Shown here piece by piece: positions 52,663 through 61,292 of a DNA stretch of 64,000 bases; the stretch's first letter is position 1, and the number at the start of each line of letters is the position of its first letter. The position numbers and the translations under genes are program-made. The notes below the pieces were generated by a model. The model was not told the origin of the DNA. It was given only the letters and a program-made list of their open reading frames with translations, and made no database searches. The DNA is from Pararhodobacter oceanensis (GTDB taxonomy: Bacteria > Pseudomonadota > Alphaproteobacteria > Rhodobacterales > Rhodobacteraceae). The DNA lies in the NCBI RefSeq assembly GCF_003076755.1, contig NZ_QDKM01000004.1:124001-188000 (forward strand), in the 5' to 3' direction.

Positions 52663-54252
52663 ATGCGCCTGCGCCATGATCCCCTTTACCCCTCCCGCCG
52701 CTCGCCCATTCTGGCCGATAATGTCGTCGCCACCTCGCAGTCTTTGGCGACACAGGCGGGGCTGACGATCCTGCAGCAGGGCGGCAATGCGGTGGATGCC
52801 GCGATTGCCACTGCCGCGGCGCTGGTGGTGGTGGAGCCGACCGGCAACGGCTTGGGCTCGGACGCGTTTTGCATCCTTTGGGATGGCAAGGAGTTGCACG
52901 GGCTCAACGCTTCGGGCCGCGCGCCCGCCGCCTGGTCGCCTGAACGGTTTCCTGATGGGATGGTTGAGCGCGGCTGGGACTCGGTGACGGTGCCGGGGAT
53001 GGTCGACGCCTGGGTGAAGCTCTCGGAGCGGTTCGGCACTTTGGGGCTGGCCACGGTGCTGGCGCCGGCGATCCGCTACGCCGAAGAGGGGTTCATCGTC
53101 TCGCCGATCATCGCCGCGCTTTGGGCGCGCGGCGCCGAGGTGCTGGGCCACCAGCCGGGGTTTGCCGAGACCTTCATGCCGAATGGCCGCGCCCCGCGTG
53201 CCGGTGAGCGGTTTCGCAACCCCGGTGCCGCCCGCACCCTGCGGCTGATCGCTGAGACCAAGGGCCGCGCGTTTTATGAGGGCGAGATTGCCGAGGAAAT
53301 CGCGGCTTTTGCCAAGGCGCATGGGGCCGCGATGACTGTGGAGGATCTGGCCGCGCATAGGTCCGATTGGTGCGGCACGATCAGCCAGAGGTTCGACGAT
53401 GTGGAGCTGCATGAAATCCCGCCGAACGGGCAGGGGATTGCGGCGCTGATGGCGCTTGGCATGCTGCAACACACCGCAATTCGCGACTTCGGCCCCGATG
53501 ATGTCACCGCGATCCACCTGCAGATTGAGGCGATCAAACTGGCCTACGCCGATATTGACGCCTTCGTCGCCGACCGCGCGCATATGACGGGTGTGGATGA
53601 GAGAGCGCTCTTGGACGCTGACTATCTGCGCGCCCGTGCTTCGCTGATCTCGACCGAGCGCGCGCAGGATTTCGGCGCGGGAACACCGCCCGAGGGCGGC
53701 ACGGTGTTGATGAGCACGGCGGATGCCTCGGGGATGATGGTGAGTTTCATCCAGTCGAATTACGCCGGTTTTGGCTCGGGCGTGGTGATCCCCGGCACCG
53801 GGATTGCGATGCAAAACCGCGGGTTTGGCTTCACCACGCAGGCGGGGCATCCCAATCAGGTGGCGGGGGGTAAACGCCCGTTCCACACGATTATTCCCGG
53901 TTTTGCGATGAAAGAGGGCAAGCCGTTGATGGCCTACGGGATGATGGGCGGGCCGATTCAGGCGCAGGGGCATGTGCAATTGCTGTTGCGTACGCAGCTT
54001 TGGGGGCAGGATGTGCAGACTGCCGCCGATGCACCGCGCTGGCGGATGGTCTCGGGGCTGGATGTGGCCTGCGAGCCCGCGATGGGTGAGACGACGCTGG
54101 CAGCGTTGCGCGCTTTGGGGCACCGGATCGAGGTGGAGGCGCCGGATAATGCCTTTGGCTTTGGCGGCGCGCAGCTGGTCGCGCGTCTGCCCGAGGGCGG
54201 CTATATGGCGGGCTCGGATCCGCGCAAGGATGGTCAGGCGGCGGGATTCTGA
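52663..54252 (+). CDS. Gamma-glutamyltransferase family protein
   Basis: 529 residues, Ntn-hydrolase family. The self-cleaving nucleophile should be Thr347 in EGGTVLMSTAD; most enzymes have Asp before the Thr, here Gly. Downstream YAGFGSG and RPFHTIIPGFAM with TQAGHPNQ are family marks, and AALVVVEPTGNGLGSDAF is in the large-subunit part. No signal peptide is evident, so it probably works in the cytoplasm on gamma-glutamyl compounds or as an acylase. ATG 52663 has AGAGG upstream. Confidence 0.88.
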   Translation: MRLRHDPLYPSRRSPILADNVVATSQSLATQAGLTILQQGGNAVDAAIATAAALVVVEPTGNGLGSDAFCILWDGKELHGLNASGRAPAAWSPERFPDGMVERGWDSVTVPGMVDAWVKLSERFGTLGLATVLAPAIRYAEEGFIVSPIIAALWARGAEVLGHQPGFAETFMPNGRAPRAGERFRNPGAARTLRLIAETKGRAFYEGEIAEEIAAFAKAHGAAMTVEDLAAHRSDWCGTISQRFDDVELHEIPPNGQGIAALMALGMLQHTAIRDFGPDDVTAIHLQIEAIKLAYADIDAFVADRAHMTGVDERALLDADYLRARASLISTERAQDFGAGTPPEGGTVLMSTADASGMMVSFIQSNYAGFGSGVVIPGTGIAMQNRGFGFTTQAGHPNQVAGGKRPFHTIIPGFAMKEGKPLMAYGMMGGPIQAQGHVQLLLRTQLWGQDVQTAADAPRWRMVSGLDVACEPAMGETTLAALRALGHRIEVEAPDNAFGFGGAQLVARLPEGGYMAGSDPRKDGQAAGF

Positions 54253-54341
54253 GCGCGCTATTGGGCGCAATTCCGGCGATACGCTTTGCATACACCCGCC
54301 GTCGTGGCATAGGGGCGGCGGCTTGAATGGACAGGATAACT

Positions 54342-55322
54342 ATGCGCTTTTTATCGCGGATCGGCATTGATCTTTACATGCTCGTGCTGCTGGCGACGAT
54401 TGCGGCGGGGCTGATGTTACCGGCGCGCGATCTGGCGGCGGAGGTCCTGAAGGATGTGACCTTCTGGGCGGTGGCGCTGCTGTTCTTCATCTACGGCGCC
54501 AAACTGGACCCCAGCGCGGTGCGCGCCGGGCTGCTGAACTGGCGGCTGCAGGGGCTGAGCCTTGCGGCGACCTATGTGCTGTTTCCGCTTCTGGGGCTCC
54601 TCTTGGTGGCGCTCTTCGGGCCGCTATTGGGGGCGACGGCGGTGCTGGGCCTGTTGTTTCTCGCGGTGCTGCCCTCGACGGTGAACTCTTCGATTGCCTT
54701 CACCTCGATTGCGGGCGGCAATGTCCCGGGAGCGATCTGCGCGGCCTCGGTCTCGAACCTGTTGGGCGTGGTGCTGACACCGGCGCTGGTGGCGCTGTTG
54801 CTGGTGCAGGGGCAGGGCGGGGTCGGCTTGGACGCGGTGGTGCGGATTGGCACGCAGATCCTGCTGCCGTTCATCTTGGGACAACTGGCGCTGCCGTTCA
54901 TCGGCGGGTTCATCAAACGCCATAAATTGGTGACCATGGTGGTGGATCGCGGATCGATCCTGTTGATCGTCTATTCGGCGTTCAGCGCGGGCACGGTTTC
55001 GGGCCTGTGGTCAACGGTGTCGGGCGTCGATCTGGCGCTGCTGTTCGGCGTGGTCTGGGTGTTTTTGGCGCTGGTGATGGCGCTGGTGGGGGCTGCCGGG
55101 CGCGGCCTGAAGCTGCCGAGCGCGGACCGGACGGCGCTGTTCTACTGCGGCTCGACCAAGAGCCTTGCCTCGGGCCTACCCATCGCCACCGCGCTTTTCG
55201 CGGCGGAGCAGGTCGGCGCCATCGTGCTGCCGCTGATGATCTACCATATGTCGCAGCTTCTGGTCTGCGCGGTGCTGTCGCAAAAACAGGCGCAGAGGCA
55301 GGCGGAGATTGGGGCGGCTTAG
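54342..55322 (+). CDS. Bile acid:sodium symporter family protein
   Basis: About 326 residues with nine or ten membrane segments, SBF-like domain. Conserved FLAVLPSTVNSSIAFTSIAGGN is the crossing-helix ion site (quoted in part as LPSTVNSSIAFTSIAGGN), mirrored by CGSTKSLASGLPIA. Members carry bile acids, pantoate, or other organic anions with Na+. ATG at 54342 has AGGA upstream; the ATG at 54327 is also in frame. Confidence 0.88.
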   Translation: MRFLSRIGIDLYMLVLLATIAAGLMLPARDLAAEVLKDVTFWAVALLFFIYGAKLDPSAVRAGLLNWRLQGLSLAATYVLFPLLGLLLVALFGPLLGATAVLGLLFLAVLPSTVNSSIAFTSIAGGNVPGAICAASVSNLLGVVLTPALVALLLVQGQGGVGLDAVVRIGTQILLPFILGQLALPFIGGFIKRHKLVTMVVDRGSILLIVYSAFSAGTVSGLWSTVSGVDLALLFGVVWVFLALVMALVGAAGRGLKLPSADRTALFYCGSTKSLASGLPIATALFAAEQVGAIVLPLMIYHMSQLLVCAVLSQKQAQRQAEIGAA

Positions 55323-55428
55323 CGCAAGCGGGGTGGGTATTTTGTTGAGGCGGCCAACCCAAGGCGAAAGCTAGCCTGCGTTTCGATCAATGCCCCTTAC
55401 CGGGCTCCGCTCGGCAATCACGCCCGGT

Positions 55429-56442
55429 TCATGCGAGTTTGCCGTCATCCGGCAGGTCTTTGATCGAGCGGATATGCGCGGGCATGCCTTCGGTCATATG
55501 TTTGGCGTGCCACTCGATCTGGGCGTTTTTGATCCACTCGGGCTGTTCGGTCATCCAGGATTGCAGGCCAAAAAGCGCATTCCATTCGCGCGGCACATAG
55601 TTGTCGTCGAGATAGTCGCTGTCCGAGCCGTATTCGACCTCTCCGCCGGTCGGGCTTTTGAAATAGCTGAACAGCGCCGAGGCGATCCGGTGCCGCCCCT
55701 GACCCAGCCCGCCGACGCTCCAACCGCGGCGTTTCATATGGTTGGTGCCGACCATCAGTTCGTCGATATCCTCGACGCCGAAATTCGCGTGATGATAGAT
55801 CGGGTATCCGGGCGCGCTGCCGCTGTTCATGTCCAGCAGAAACAGGTTGTGATGATCCGAGGCGCCGTCGCAGCGCATGTAGATGCCGAGGTGGATCTGG
55901 TATTCCGAGAGCCGGAAGCCGAGCCGCTCTTCGAAAAACCGGTGGCTGGCGACGAAATCTTCGACCGCGAAAACAACATGGGTGATGGTTTTCGGGCGGG
56001 CGCGCAAACGCCATTTGCGCGAGACATTCAGACGGCCCGCGACGCCGGGTGCATTTAGCGGATCGGGGCAGTTGAGCACCTTTTTCTTGTCATAGAGGCG
56101 CAGTCCCAGCGGCAGCCCGCAATCGGATTTGAAATGCGCGGTGCCATCTGCATCGCGGCGCAGATCGCGGTCGGTTTGCAGGCTGGCAACCAGCGCTTCA
56201 AGGTTTTCTGTGCTGTCCACGCCCCAGATCACCTCACGAACGCCGGTGCCCTGTAGGATGGAGTCCGGCAGCGACGGATCCTTGATGCTGCGGATCTCGA
56301 CCTTGCTGCCTTCCTCCAATTGGAACTGCGCGCACTCCTCGCTGCGTGACTTCAGGTTCAGGCCGAAATCCTCAAAAAACGCCACGCATTCGTTGATATT
56401 CTCGACGCCGTAGACCAGCGTTTCAATCCCGGTGATAGCCAT
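55429..56442 (-). CDS. Extradiol ring-cleavage dioxygenase (VOC family)
   Basis: 337 residues with two VOC modules. The Fe(II) ligands are probably His155 (THVVFAVED), His218 (IYHHANFGVED) and Glu270 (GGEVEYGSD), spaced like His146/His210/Glu260 of biphenyl-diol dioxygenase. His199-like HHNLFLLDM and Tyr260 are also typical. It cleaves a catechol-type ring next to the hydroxyls. ATG 56442 follows AGGAG. It is the last gene of a three-gene operon after an amidohydrolase and a hydratase. Confidence 0.88.
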   Translation of the reverse strand: MAITGIETLVYGVENINECVAFFEDFGLNLKSRSEECAQFQLEEGSKVEIRSIKDPSLPDSILQGTGVREVIWGVDSTENLEALVASLQTDRDLRRDADGTAHFKSDCGLPLGLRLYDKKKVLNCPDPLNAPGVAGRLNVSRKWRLRARPKTITHVVFAVEDFVASHRFFEERLGFRLSEYQIHLGIYMRCDGASDHHNLFLLDMNSGSAPGYPIYHHANFGVEDIDELMVGTNHMKRRGWSVGGLGQGRHRIASALFSYFKSPTGGEVEYGSDSDYLDDNYVPREWNALFGLQSWMTEQPEWIKNAQIEWHAKHMTEGMPAHIRSIKDLPDDGKLA

Positions 56443-56452
56443 GGTGGGTCTC

Positions 56453-57298
56453 CTATTTGAAACTTTTCTTGAGGTAGCCAAAGCCCGAGGCGAGCGCTTC
56501 GAGCGTGTCAACGGTGCCGGCTGCGGGCGTGTCCGGGCTTGGCGTGGCCGGGATCACCAAGAGATCGCCGGGCAAGAGTGTGGTCATCGCGCTGACCTCG
56601 GCGAGGAAGCCCGGCATCTGCGCCGAGAGATCGGAGAGGGCGCCATGGGCGACTTCGCGGCCCATCATGCCCATGGTATAGGGAATGCCGCTGAGGTCGC
56701 TGGCAAAGGCTGCCGGAACGAGGTTTGGCCCGATGATCAAGGCGCCGGGCACGGGCCGTCCGGCGCTGTCAGCGGCGCGGAGTTCAACCCCGATGGCCCA
56801 ACCGGCGATCACCGATGGCGCGGCCTCCTGAGGCACGCCGGTGGCCTGCTTCCCGATCACCGCGGCCAGACAGAAAGAGGGTCTCGCGGGCTTCATCTGA
56901 TCGCCGAGGGTGAGGGGGCCGGAGGCTTTGGCGACGGTGGAAATCGGCGGTGTTTCGACACAGGCGCCGCGCCGCAGGAAGACCTGACGCGCGGCGGGCA
57001 GGAGGCTTTCGTCGGTGATCAGTTCCGAGGGCACGAAGTCACCGCGATGGCCGACAGCCATGGGGCTATAGGCCAGCGCCTGCACCAATTCGGCCAATGC
57101 TGGAAATCCCCGCTCCCAATCCTGAACCAGATCAAAGATCGTGCCCTCGGGGATGCGCAATCCCAGCGTCTCGGCCAGAGGGCGGACCGCGTGCAGGGCC
57201 ACGGATGCGCCATCGTCGAAATCCAGCACCGGAAACGGCGGGCAGCCGATCATCGAGCCCATGCGCAAGGCAAATGTGACGGGGGGCACATCGGTCAT
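56453..57298 (-). CDS. 2-Oxopent-4-enoate hydratase-like enzyme (FAA fold)
   Basis: 281 residues, MhpD/FAA fold family. ELRAADSAGRPVPGALIIGPN and LLPGDLLVIPATPSP are visible (FAA-type metal and product loops). The start at 57298 overlaps the amidohydrolase stop by 4 bp. It probably hydrates the oxo-dienoate made by ring cleavage and decarboxylation. Confidence 0.78.
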   Translation of the reverse strand: MTDVPPVTFALRMGSMIGCPPFPVLDFDDGASVALHAVRPLAETLGLRIPEGTIFDLVQDWERGFPALAELVQALAYSPMAVGHRGDFVPSELITDESLLPAARQVFLRRGACVETPPISTVAKASGPLTLGDQMKPARPSFCLAAVIGKQATGVPQEAAPSVIAGWAIGVELRAADSAGRPVPGALIIGPNLVPAAFASDLSGIPYTMGMMGREVAHGALSDLSAQMPGFLAEVSAMTTLLPGDLLVIPATPSPDTPAAGTVDTLEALASGFGYLKKSFK

Positions 57299-58245
57299 GT
57301 GAGGTTTAGCAACCGGCGCGCATTGGCGCCTGCGATGTTCCGTTTTAAGGGGGTGTCGAGGGTGAGAGCCTTGAGCCAATCGACGCCGCTGTGATCCGCG
57401 GCATAGGGGGCGTCGATCGAAAAAAGAATCCGGTCTGGCGGCATCTGTTCGAGGCAACAATTGAGCGCTGCTGAAGAGAAGAACCCGCTCGATGTCACGT
57501 AAAAATGCCGCAGGAACAACTCGCGAAAGGCTTGCATCGGGGTATCGCGCGCAAGGGCCTCGTCGATGCGGTCGAGCAAGAAGGGAATGCCCTCGCCGAA
57601 ATGGCCCAGAATGATGCGAAGGCGCGGGTGTCTATCGAACACACCCGAGAGGATCAGCCGCATGGCGTGGGTGCCGGTTTCAATCGTGTAGCCCCAGCCC
57701 GCGCGAATGAACATCGGATGGGTCTGGTCGTAGGGCGCGAAGTAGCTTTGCTTGACGGAAGCGAGGATTTCCGAAGGGTGGATATAGAGCGGCACCTCCA
57801 GCGCTTCGGCGGCGGCGAAGATCGGCTCGAAACGCGGATCATCGAGAAAGAGCCCATCGGTTGGCCCGTGGATCATCGCGCCGACGAAGCCGAGGGACTG
57901 CACGCAGCGGTTCAATTCGCGCGCCGCATGATCGGGCGAGAATGTCGGGAGGGCGGCGAAACCGGCAAAGCGGCCGGGGGCTTGCCGGATGAATGCCGCC
58001 AGCCGGTCATTGACCTCGATGGCCAGATTGTGGGCGTTATCGGCGCAGATCCCCTGCAAACCGGGCGGCGCTAGGGCAAGAACCTCGGTCGCGATCCCGA
58101 GCGTGTCGAGACGCTGCACGCGGTCCTCGGCGCTGGCATAGAGCAGTTTTTGCAGGGGCGCGGGATGTGTGCGGCCCAAGAGCGCGTCGAGATGCGGGTC
58201 GGCGTAATGCTCTTCCAATGCGACGATATCGAGCTGTGTTTGCAT
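57295..58245 (-). CDS. Amidohydrolase-family decarboxylase
   Basis: 316 residues, ACMSD/gamma-resorcylate decarboxylase group. Metal ligands are Glu11, His13 (EEHY), His156 (IHPSE), His215 (GHFGE) and Asp278 (SIDAPY). Non-hydrolytic decarboxylation of an aromatic acid or a ring-cleaved semialdehyde acid is the usual reaction. It is first in the minus-strand catabolic operon; the region upstream (58246-58340) is shared with a divergent gene. Confidence 0.87.
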   Translation of the reverse strand: MQTQLDIVALEEHYADPHLDALLGRTHPAPLQKLLYASAEDRVQRLDTLGIATEVLALAPPGLQGICADNAHNLAIEVNDRLAAFIRQAPGRFAGFAALPTFSPDHAARELNRCVQSLGFVGAMIHGPTDGLFLDDPRFEPIFAAAEALEVPLYIHPSEILASVKQSYFAPYDQTHPMFIRAGWGYTIETGTHAMRLILSGVFDRHPRLRIILGHFGEGIPFLLDRIDEALARDTPMQAFRELFLRHFYVTSSGFFSSAALNCCLEQMPPDRILFSIDAPYAADHSGVDWLKALTLDTPLKRNIAGANARRLLNLT

Positions 58246-58285
58246 GCGTGCCTATCCCAAATCCTCGATAACGCGCCTGAGTCCA

Positions 58286-58327
58286 TTGACAGGTGCTGGT
58301 TCTCGTATAAATTCCCTTTAAAAAGAA
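58286..58327 (+). promoter_or_regulatory. Divergent promoter with TetR-type operator
   Basis: TTGACA (58286-58291) and TAAATT (58308-58313; 16-base spacer). The -10 region overlaps TTCCCTTTAAAAAGAA (58312-58327), a 13-of-16 match to the perfect palindrome in the other promoter of the cluster. Confidence 0.5.
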
Positions 58328-58340
58328 ATAAAGGTGAAAA

Positions 58341-59297
58341 ATGGAAAACATGTTCCTACTGGGGCGCGTCAGAACCGAAGCGGATCAGGCGATCATGACG
58401 ATCGTGACGCAGGGCAAGCACTATGATCTGGCGACCTTGGCGGCGGTATTTGACCTGCAAGGCGTGCAGACCGATCTGGCGCTTGCGCTTATGGATTGGC
58501 AGGAAAGCCTTGCGCAATATCAGGAGGTTACAGAGCGGATTCTGGCTTCGCCGGAGATAGCGGCGCGTTGTGAAGTGACCAAGATTGCCAAGAGACTGGC
58601 GCCGGTTCCGCGCCCCGGCAAGATCCTCTGCGCGGCGGCGAATTATTCGGCACATGTTCAGGAAATGGCGCAAACCGGCTTTACCGGCCCGAAATCGTCG
58701 CCAAAAAACGCCCCCGTGCGGCCACAGGAACCTTATCATTTCCTCAAGGCGACAAGCTGCATGACCGGACCGGAAGACGATATTGTGCTGCCGAGTGCAG
58801 AGCACAAGATTGATTGGGAAGTGGAACTTGCGGCGGTGATCGGCGCACCGGCCAAACGGGTCTCGCAGGCGCGGGCGATGGGTCATGTCGCGGGCTATGT
58901 CACGGTCAATGATGTGTCCTGCCGCGCCGCAACATGGCGCGAGGATCGGCCGAATATCCGCTCGGACTGGTTGGCGGGGAAAAGCTATGACACGTTTTTT
59001 CCGGTCGGGCCGTTGTTCTTGCCCGCCGTATTCGTCCCCGACTACCGCGAGATCACACTGCGGCTCTGGGTCAATGATGTGCTGCATCAGGACGGTCTGG
59101 CGCGCGATATGATCTTCTCGCTTGAGGAGCAGATCGAATATCTGTCACAGATGCTGACCCTCGAGCCGGGTGATTTGATCGCCACCGGCACGCCCGCAGG
59201 GGTGGGGCAGGGCAAGGGCAATTATCTGGCGCCGGGCGATGTGATGCAGGCCGAATGCAGCCATATGGGGCGGCAACGCACCGCGGTGAGGCTGTGA
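58341..59297 (+). CDS. Fumarylacetoacetate hydrolase family protein
   Basis: 318 residues with the FAA fold in the C-terminal two thirds: KILCAAANYSAHVQEM, WEVELAAVIG (Glu metal ligands), GYVTVNDVSCR and LEPGDLIATGTPAGVGQGKG. It cleaves a C-C bond in or hydrates acylpyruvate-type intermediates. Divergent from the decarboxylase-hydratase-dioxygenase operon with a shared control region. Confidence 0.88.
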   Translation: MENMFLLGRVRTEADQAIMTIVTQGKHYDLATLAAVFDLQGVQTDLALALMDWQESLAQYQEVTERILASPEIAARCEVTKIAKRLAPVPRPGKILCAAANYSAHVQEMAQTGFTGPKSSPKNAPVRPQEPYHFLKATSCMTGPEDDIVLPSAEHKIDWEVELAAVIGAPAKRVSQARAMGHVAGYVTVNDVSCRAATWREDRPNIRSDWLAGKSYDTFFPVGPLFLPAVFVPDYREITLRLWVNDVLHQDGLARDMIFSLEEQIEYLSQMLTLEPGDLIATGTPAGVGQGKGNYLAPGDVMQAECSHMGRQRTAVRL

Positions 59298-59421
59298 GAT
59301 CCGGCGCGGCATTTGATTATCGTCAGGCGAGGGTGTATCAATCCTGGCAGGCAAAAGAACAGCGCAGGACCGGTTGTGACCAGACGCGGTCCGGCCCAAA
59401 TATGACAAGAAAACCAAGACC

Positions 59422-60084
59422 TTGGTAAGCAAACCCGAAACATCCAAGAAGACCAGATCTGCGCCGCGTGGCCGCGGGCGCGGATCGGTGGGCCGTGACC
59501 ATATCATCACCGCGACGCGCGGTCTTCTGCGCCGTGTGCCGCCGTCCTCTTTGACCCGCAAACTGGTGGCCGAAGAGGCGGGTGTGGATCCCGCGCTGGT
59601 TCGCTATTATTTCTCGGATCTGCGGCATCTCTTGACCGAGGTTTTGAAGGTGCTGGTCAAGGATTACGGCGAACGCTTTCGGGCGCTCGACATTGATCCA
59701 TCAAGCCCCGAAGATGCCTTGAAAAAGCGGATCCGGCATCTGGTGACCTTTTTGACCGAAGAGACCAGTTTCCATGAATTGTTCATCGAGCAGATCATCA
59801 ATGGGCACGACGAATGGGCGCTGGAGACACGGGACTGGTTTACCGACCAGTTCTTTGGAACCCTGAGTGAGATCATCGAGACCGGTCGCAAGGACGGGTT
59901 GTTCCGCGACGATTTCGATCCGCGGTTCTTGTATCTTTCGATCATCGGGGCCGGCGAATTTCTGGCCACCTCGCGGACGATTTTCACCCGTCTGTTCGGG
60001 CCGGACCAGACGCCAAATGATGTGGCGGATGAGTTTGTCGAATTCCTGTTCCAGACGCTGATGCAGGGGATCGCCAAGAAATAG
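59422..60084 (+). CDS. TetR-family regulator
   Basis: 220 residues. N-terminal HTH: IITATRGLLRRVPPSSLT, then AEEAGVDPALVRYYFSDLRH. The C-terminal ligand domain is helical and unspecific. A TTG at 59422 serves as start, with a Lys/Arg-rich extension (SKKTRSAPRGRGRG) before the DNA-binding domain. It is encoded inside the catabolic cluster and is the likely binder of the 16 bp palindromes at 58312, 61207 and 61247. Confidence 0.87.
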   Translation: MVSKPETSKKTRSAPRGRGRGSVGRDHIITATRGLLRRVPPSSLTRKLVAEEAGVDPALVRYYFSDLRHLLTEVLKVLVKDYGERFRALDIDPSSPEDALKKRIRHLVTFLTEETSFHELFIEQIINGHDEWALETRDWFTDQFFGTLSEIIETGRKDGLFRDDFDPRFLYLSIIGAGEFLATSRTIFTRLFGPDQTPNDVADEFVEFLFQTLMQGIAKK

Positions 60085-60104
60085 GGCCGCCAAACTGGCG
60101 GCCC
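60084..60104. terminator. Bidirectional terminator hairpin
   Basis: GGGCCGCC (60084-60091), 5-base loop, GGCGGCCC (60097-60104) between the convergent TetR and TRAP genes. It lacks a strong T-tract on either side. Confidence 0.6.
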
Positions 60105-60133
60105 CGGTCGGGTTTCAAAGATCGGTCGAGGGG

Positions 60134-61129
60134 TTAATCGGCGAGTTCCGCGCGCAATGCATCGACAAGCGCCTGACCGCCCTCGGTATCTGCCGCCCAA
60201 TTGTCGACGATATCCCCGATGCTGGCCTGCCAAAGCGCCATATCCTCTTCACTGGGGGTGGCGATGGTCCCGCCTTCTTGGGTGATCATATTCTGTCCGA
60301 CTTGCGCGGCGGCAGCCCAGACTTCGCCAAAGGCCTGCGAGAGGGCAAGGCCGGAGTTGTTGTCCAATGCCGCTTGCGCCTCAGCGGGCAGGGCGTCGAA
60401 CCGCTCTTGGGACATATAGACCATCATGAACGAGCCCCCCAGCGGCAGGTCGAGATAGTAATTGCCGACCTCATGCAGGCTGAAGGGCGCAATTGCCGTG
60501 TAATAGGTGATCGCGCCGTCAACGGTGCCGCGGCTCAGGGATTGATAAATCTCGTAGATCGGCACGTCGATCGGTGCGGCAGACACGGCTTGCGCGACCT
60601 GCGGCGAGATCCGTCCACTGGCGGCAATCGTCAGCCCGTGCATGTCTTCGGGCCGTGCAACCGGTGTTTCGGTGGTCAGGATCATCGCTGCTGGCGGGGT
60701 CGAGATCGCCAGCATCTTCATCCCGTCGAACATATCGCCATAAGCGCCGCTCTCATAAAGCGACCAAAGCGCCATCGAGCCTTGCACCGGATCGTCGATC
60801 ATAAAGGGGAGGGAGGCAATCTGGGAGAGGGCGAACTGCCCCGGATAATAGGCGGCAATATCGACGGCGATATCGACAGCCCCGACATCAATGGCCTCGA
60901 GAAATTCGCCCGGATGCCCCAAGGCGCCCGCGTAGAACATGTTGATTTCAAGTGTGCCATTCGATTCTGCCGAAACGGTTTCGGACCAAGGCGTGAACAG
61001 ATCCCGATTGTAATGGACCTGCGGCGGCACACCGACGGCGAATCGCAGTGCGACCGGATCGGCAAACGAGGCGCCGGATGTGGCAACGAAAAGGCCTGCT
61101 GACACAAGTGCTGTCGTGATTTTGTACAT
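60134..61129 (-). CDS. TRAP transporter substrate-binding protein (DctP)
   Basis: 331 residues with a signal peptide (1-24). DctP fold with AISTPPAAMILTTETPVARPED and the Arg/Asn region typical of acid-binding TRAP proteins (read as MILTTETPVARPEDM). GGAGGAAAG precedes ATG 61129. No dctQ or dctM genes are next to it in the window, so its membrane partners must be elsewhere. Probably brings in an aromatic or other carboxylate used by the neighbouring enzymes. Confidence 0.87.
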   Translation of the reverse strand: MYKITTALVSAGLFVATSGASFADPVALRFAVGVPPQVHYNRDLFTPWSETVSAESNGTLEINMFYAGALGHPGEFLEAIDVGAVDIAVDIAAYYPGQFALSQIASLPFMIDDPVQGSMALWSLYESGAYGDMFDGMKMLAISTPPAAMILTTETPVARPEDMHGLTIAASGRISPQVAQAVSAAPIDVPIYEIYQSLSRGTVDGAITYYTAIAPFSLHEVGNYYLDLPLGGSFMMVYMSQERFDALPAEAQAALDNNSGLALSQAFGEVWAAAAQVGQNMITQEGGTIATPSEEDMALWQASIGDIVDNWAADTEGGQALVDALRAELAD

Positions 61130-61200
61130 GCTTTCCTCCCAATTAGGCTGACGCACAAGCCGACGAGACCGTCTCGTGAAACCGTACGTAGTGCCTATAT

Positions 61201-61228
61201 CTTTTATTCTCTTTGAAAGGAAAAACAA
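61201..61228 (-). promoter_or_regulatory. dctP promoter with operator in its spacer
   Basis: On the minus strand TTGTTT (complement of 61223-61228) and TAAAAG (complement of 61201-61206) flank a 16-base spacer. That spacer is exactly TTCTCTTTGAAAGGAA on the plus strand (61207-61222), one of the cluster's palindromes. Confidence 0.6.
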
Positions 61229-61238
61229 GCCCGGCCTG

Positions 61239-61268
61239 TTGACTTTTTCCTTTTGAAAGGAATAACTG
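61239..61268 (+). promoter_or_regulatory. Monooxygenase promoter with operator in its spacer
   Basis: TTGACT (61239-61244) and TAACTG (61263-61268), 18-base spacer. The spacer contains the perfect palindrome TTCCTTTTGAAAGGAA (61247-61262). A bound repressor would block RNA polymerase on this promoter. Confidence 0.65.
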
Positions 61269-61292
61269 CAATCAGAAGCGGGAGGGTGCGAA

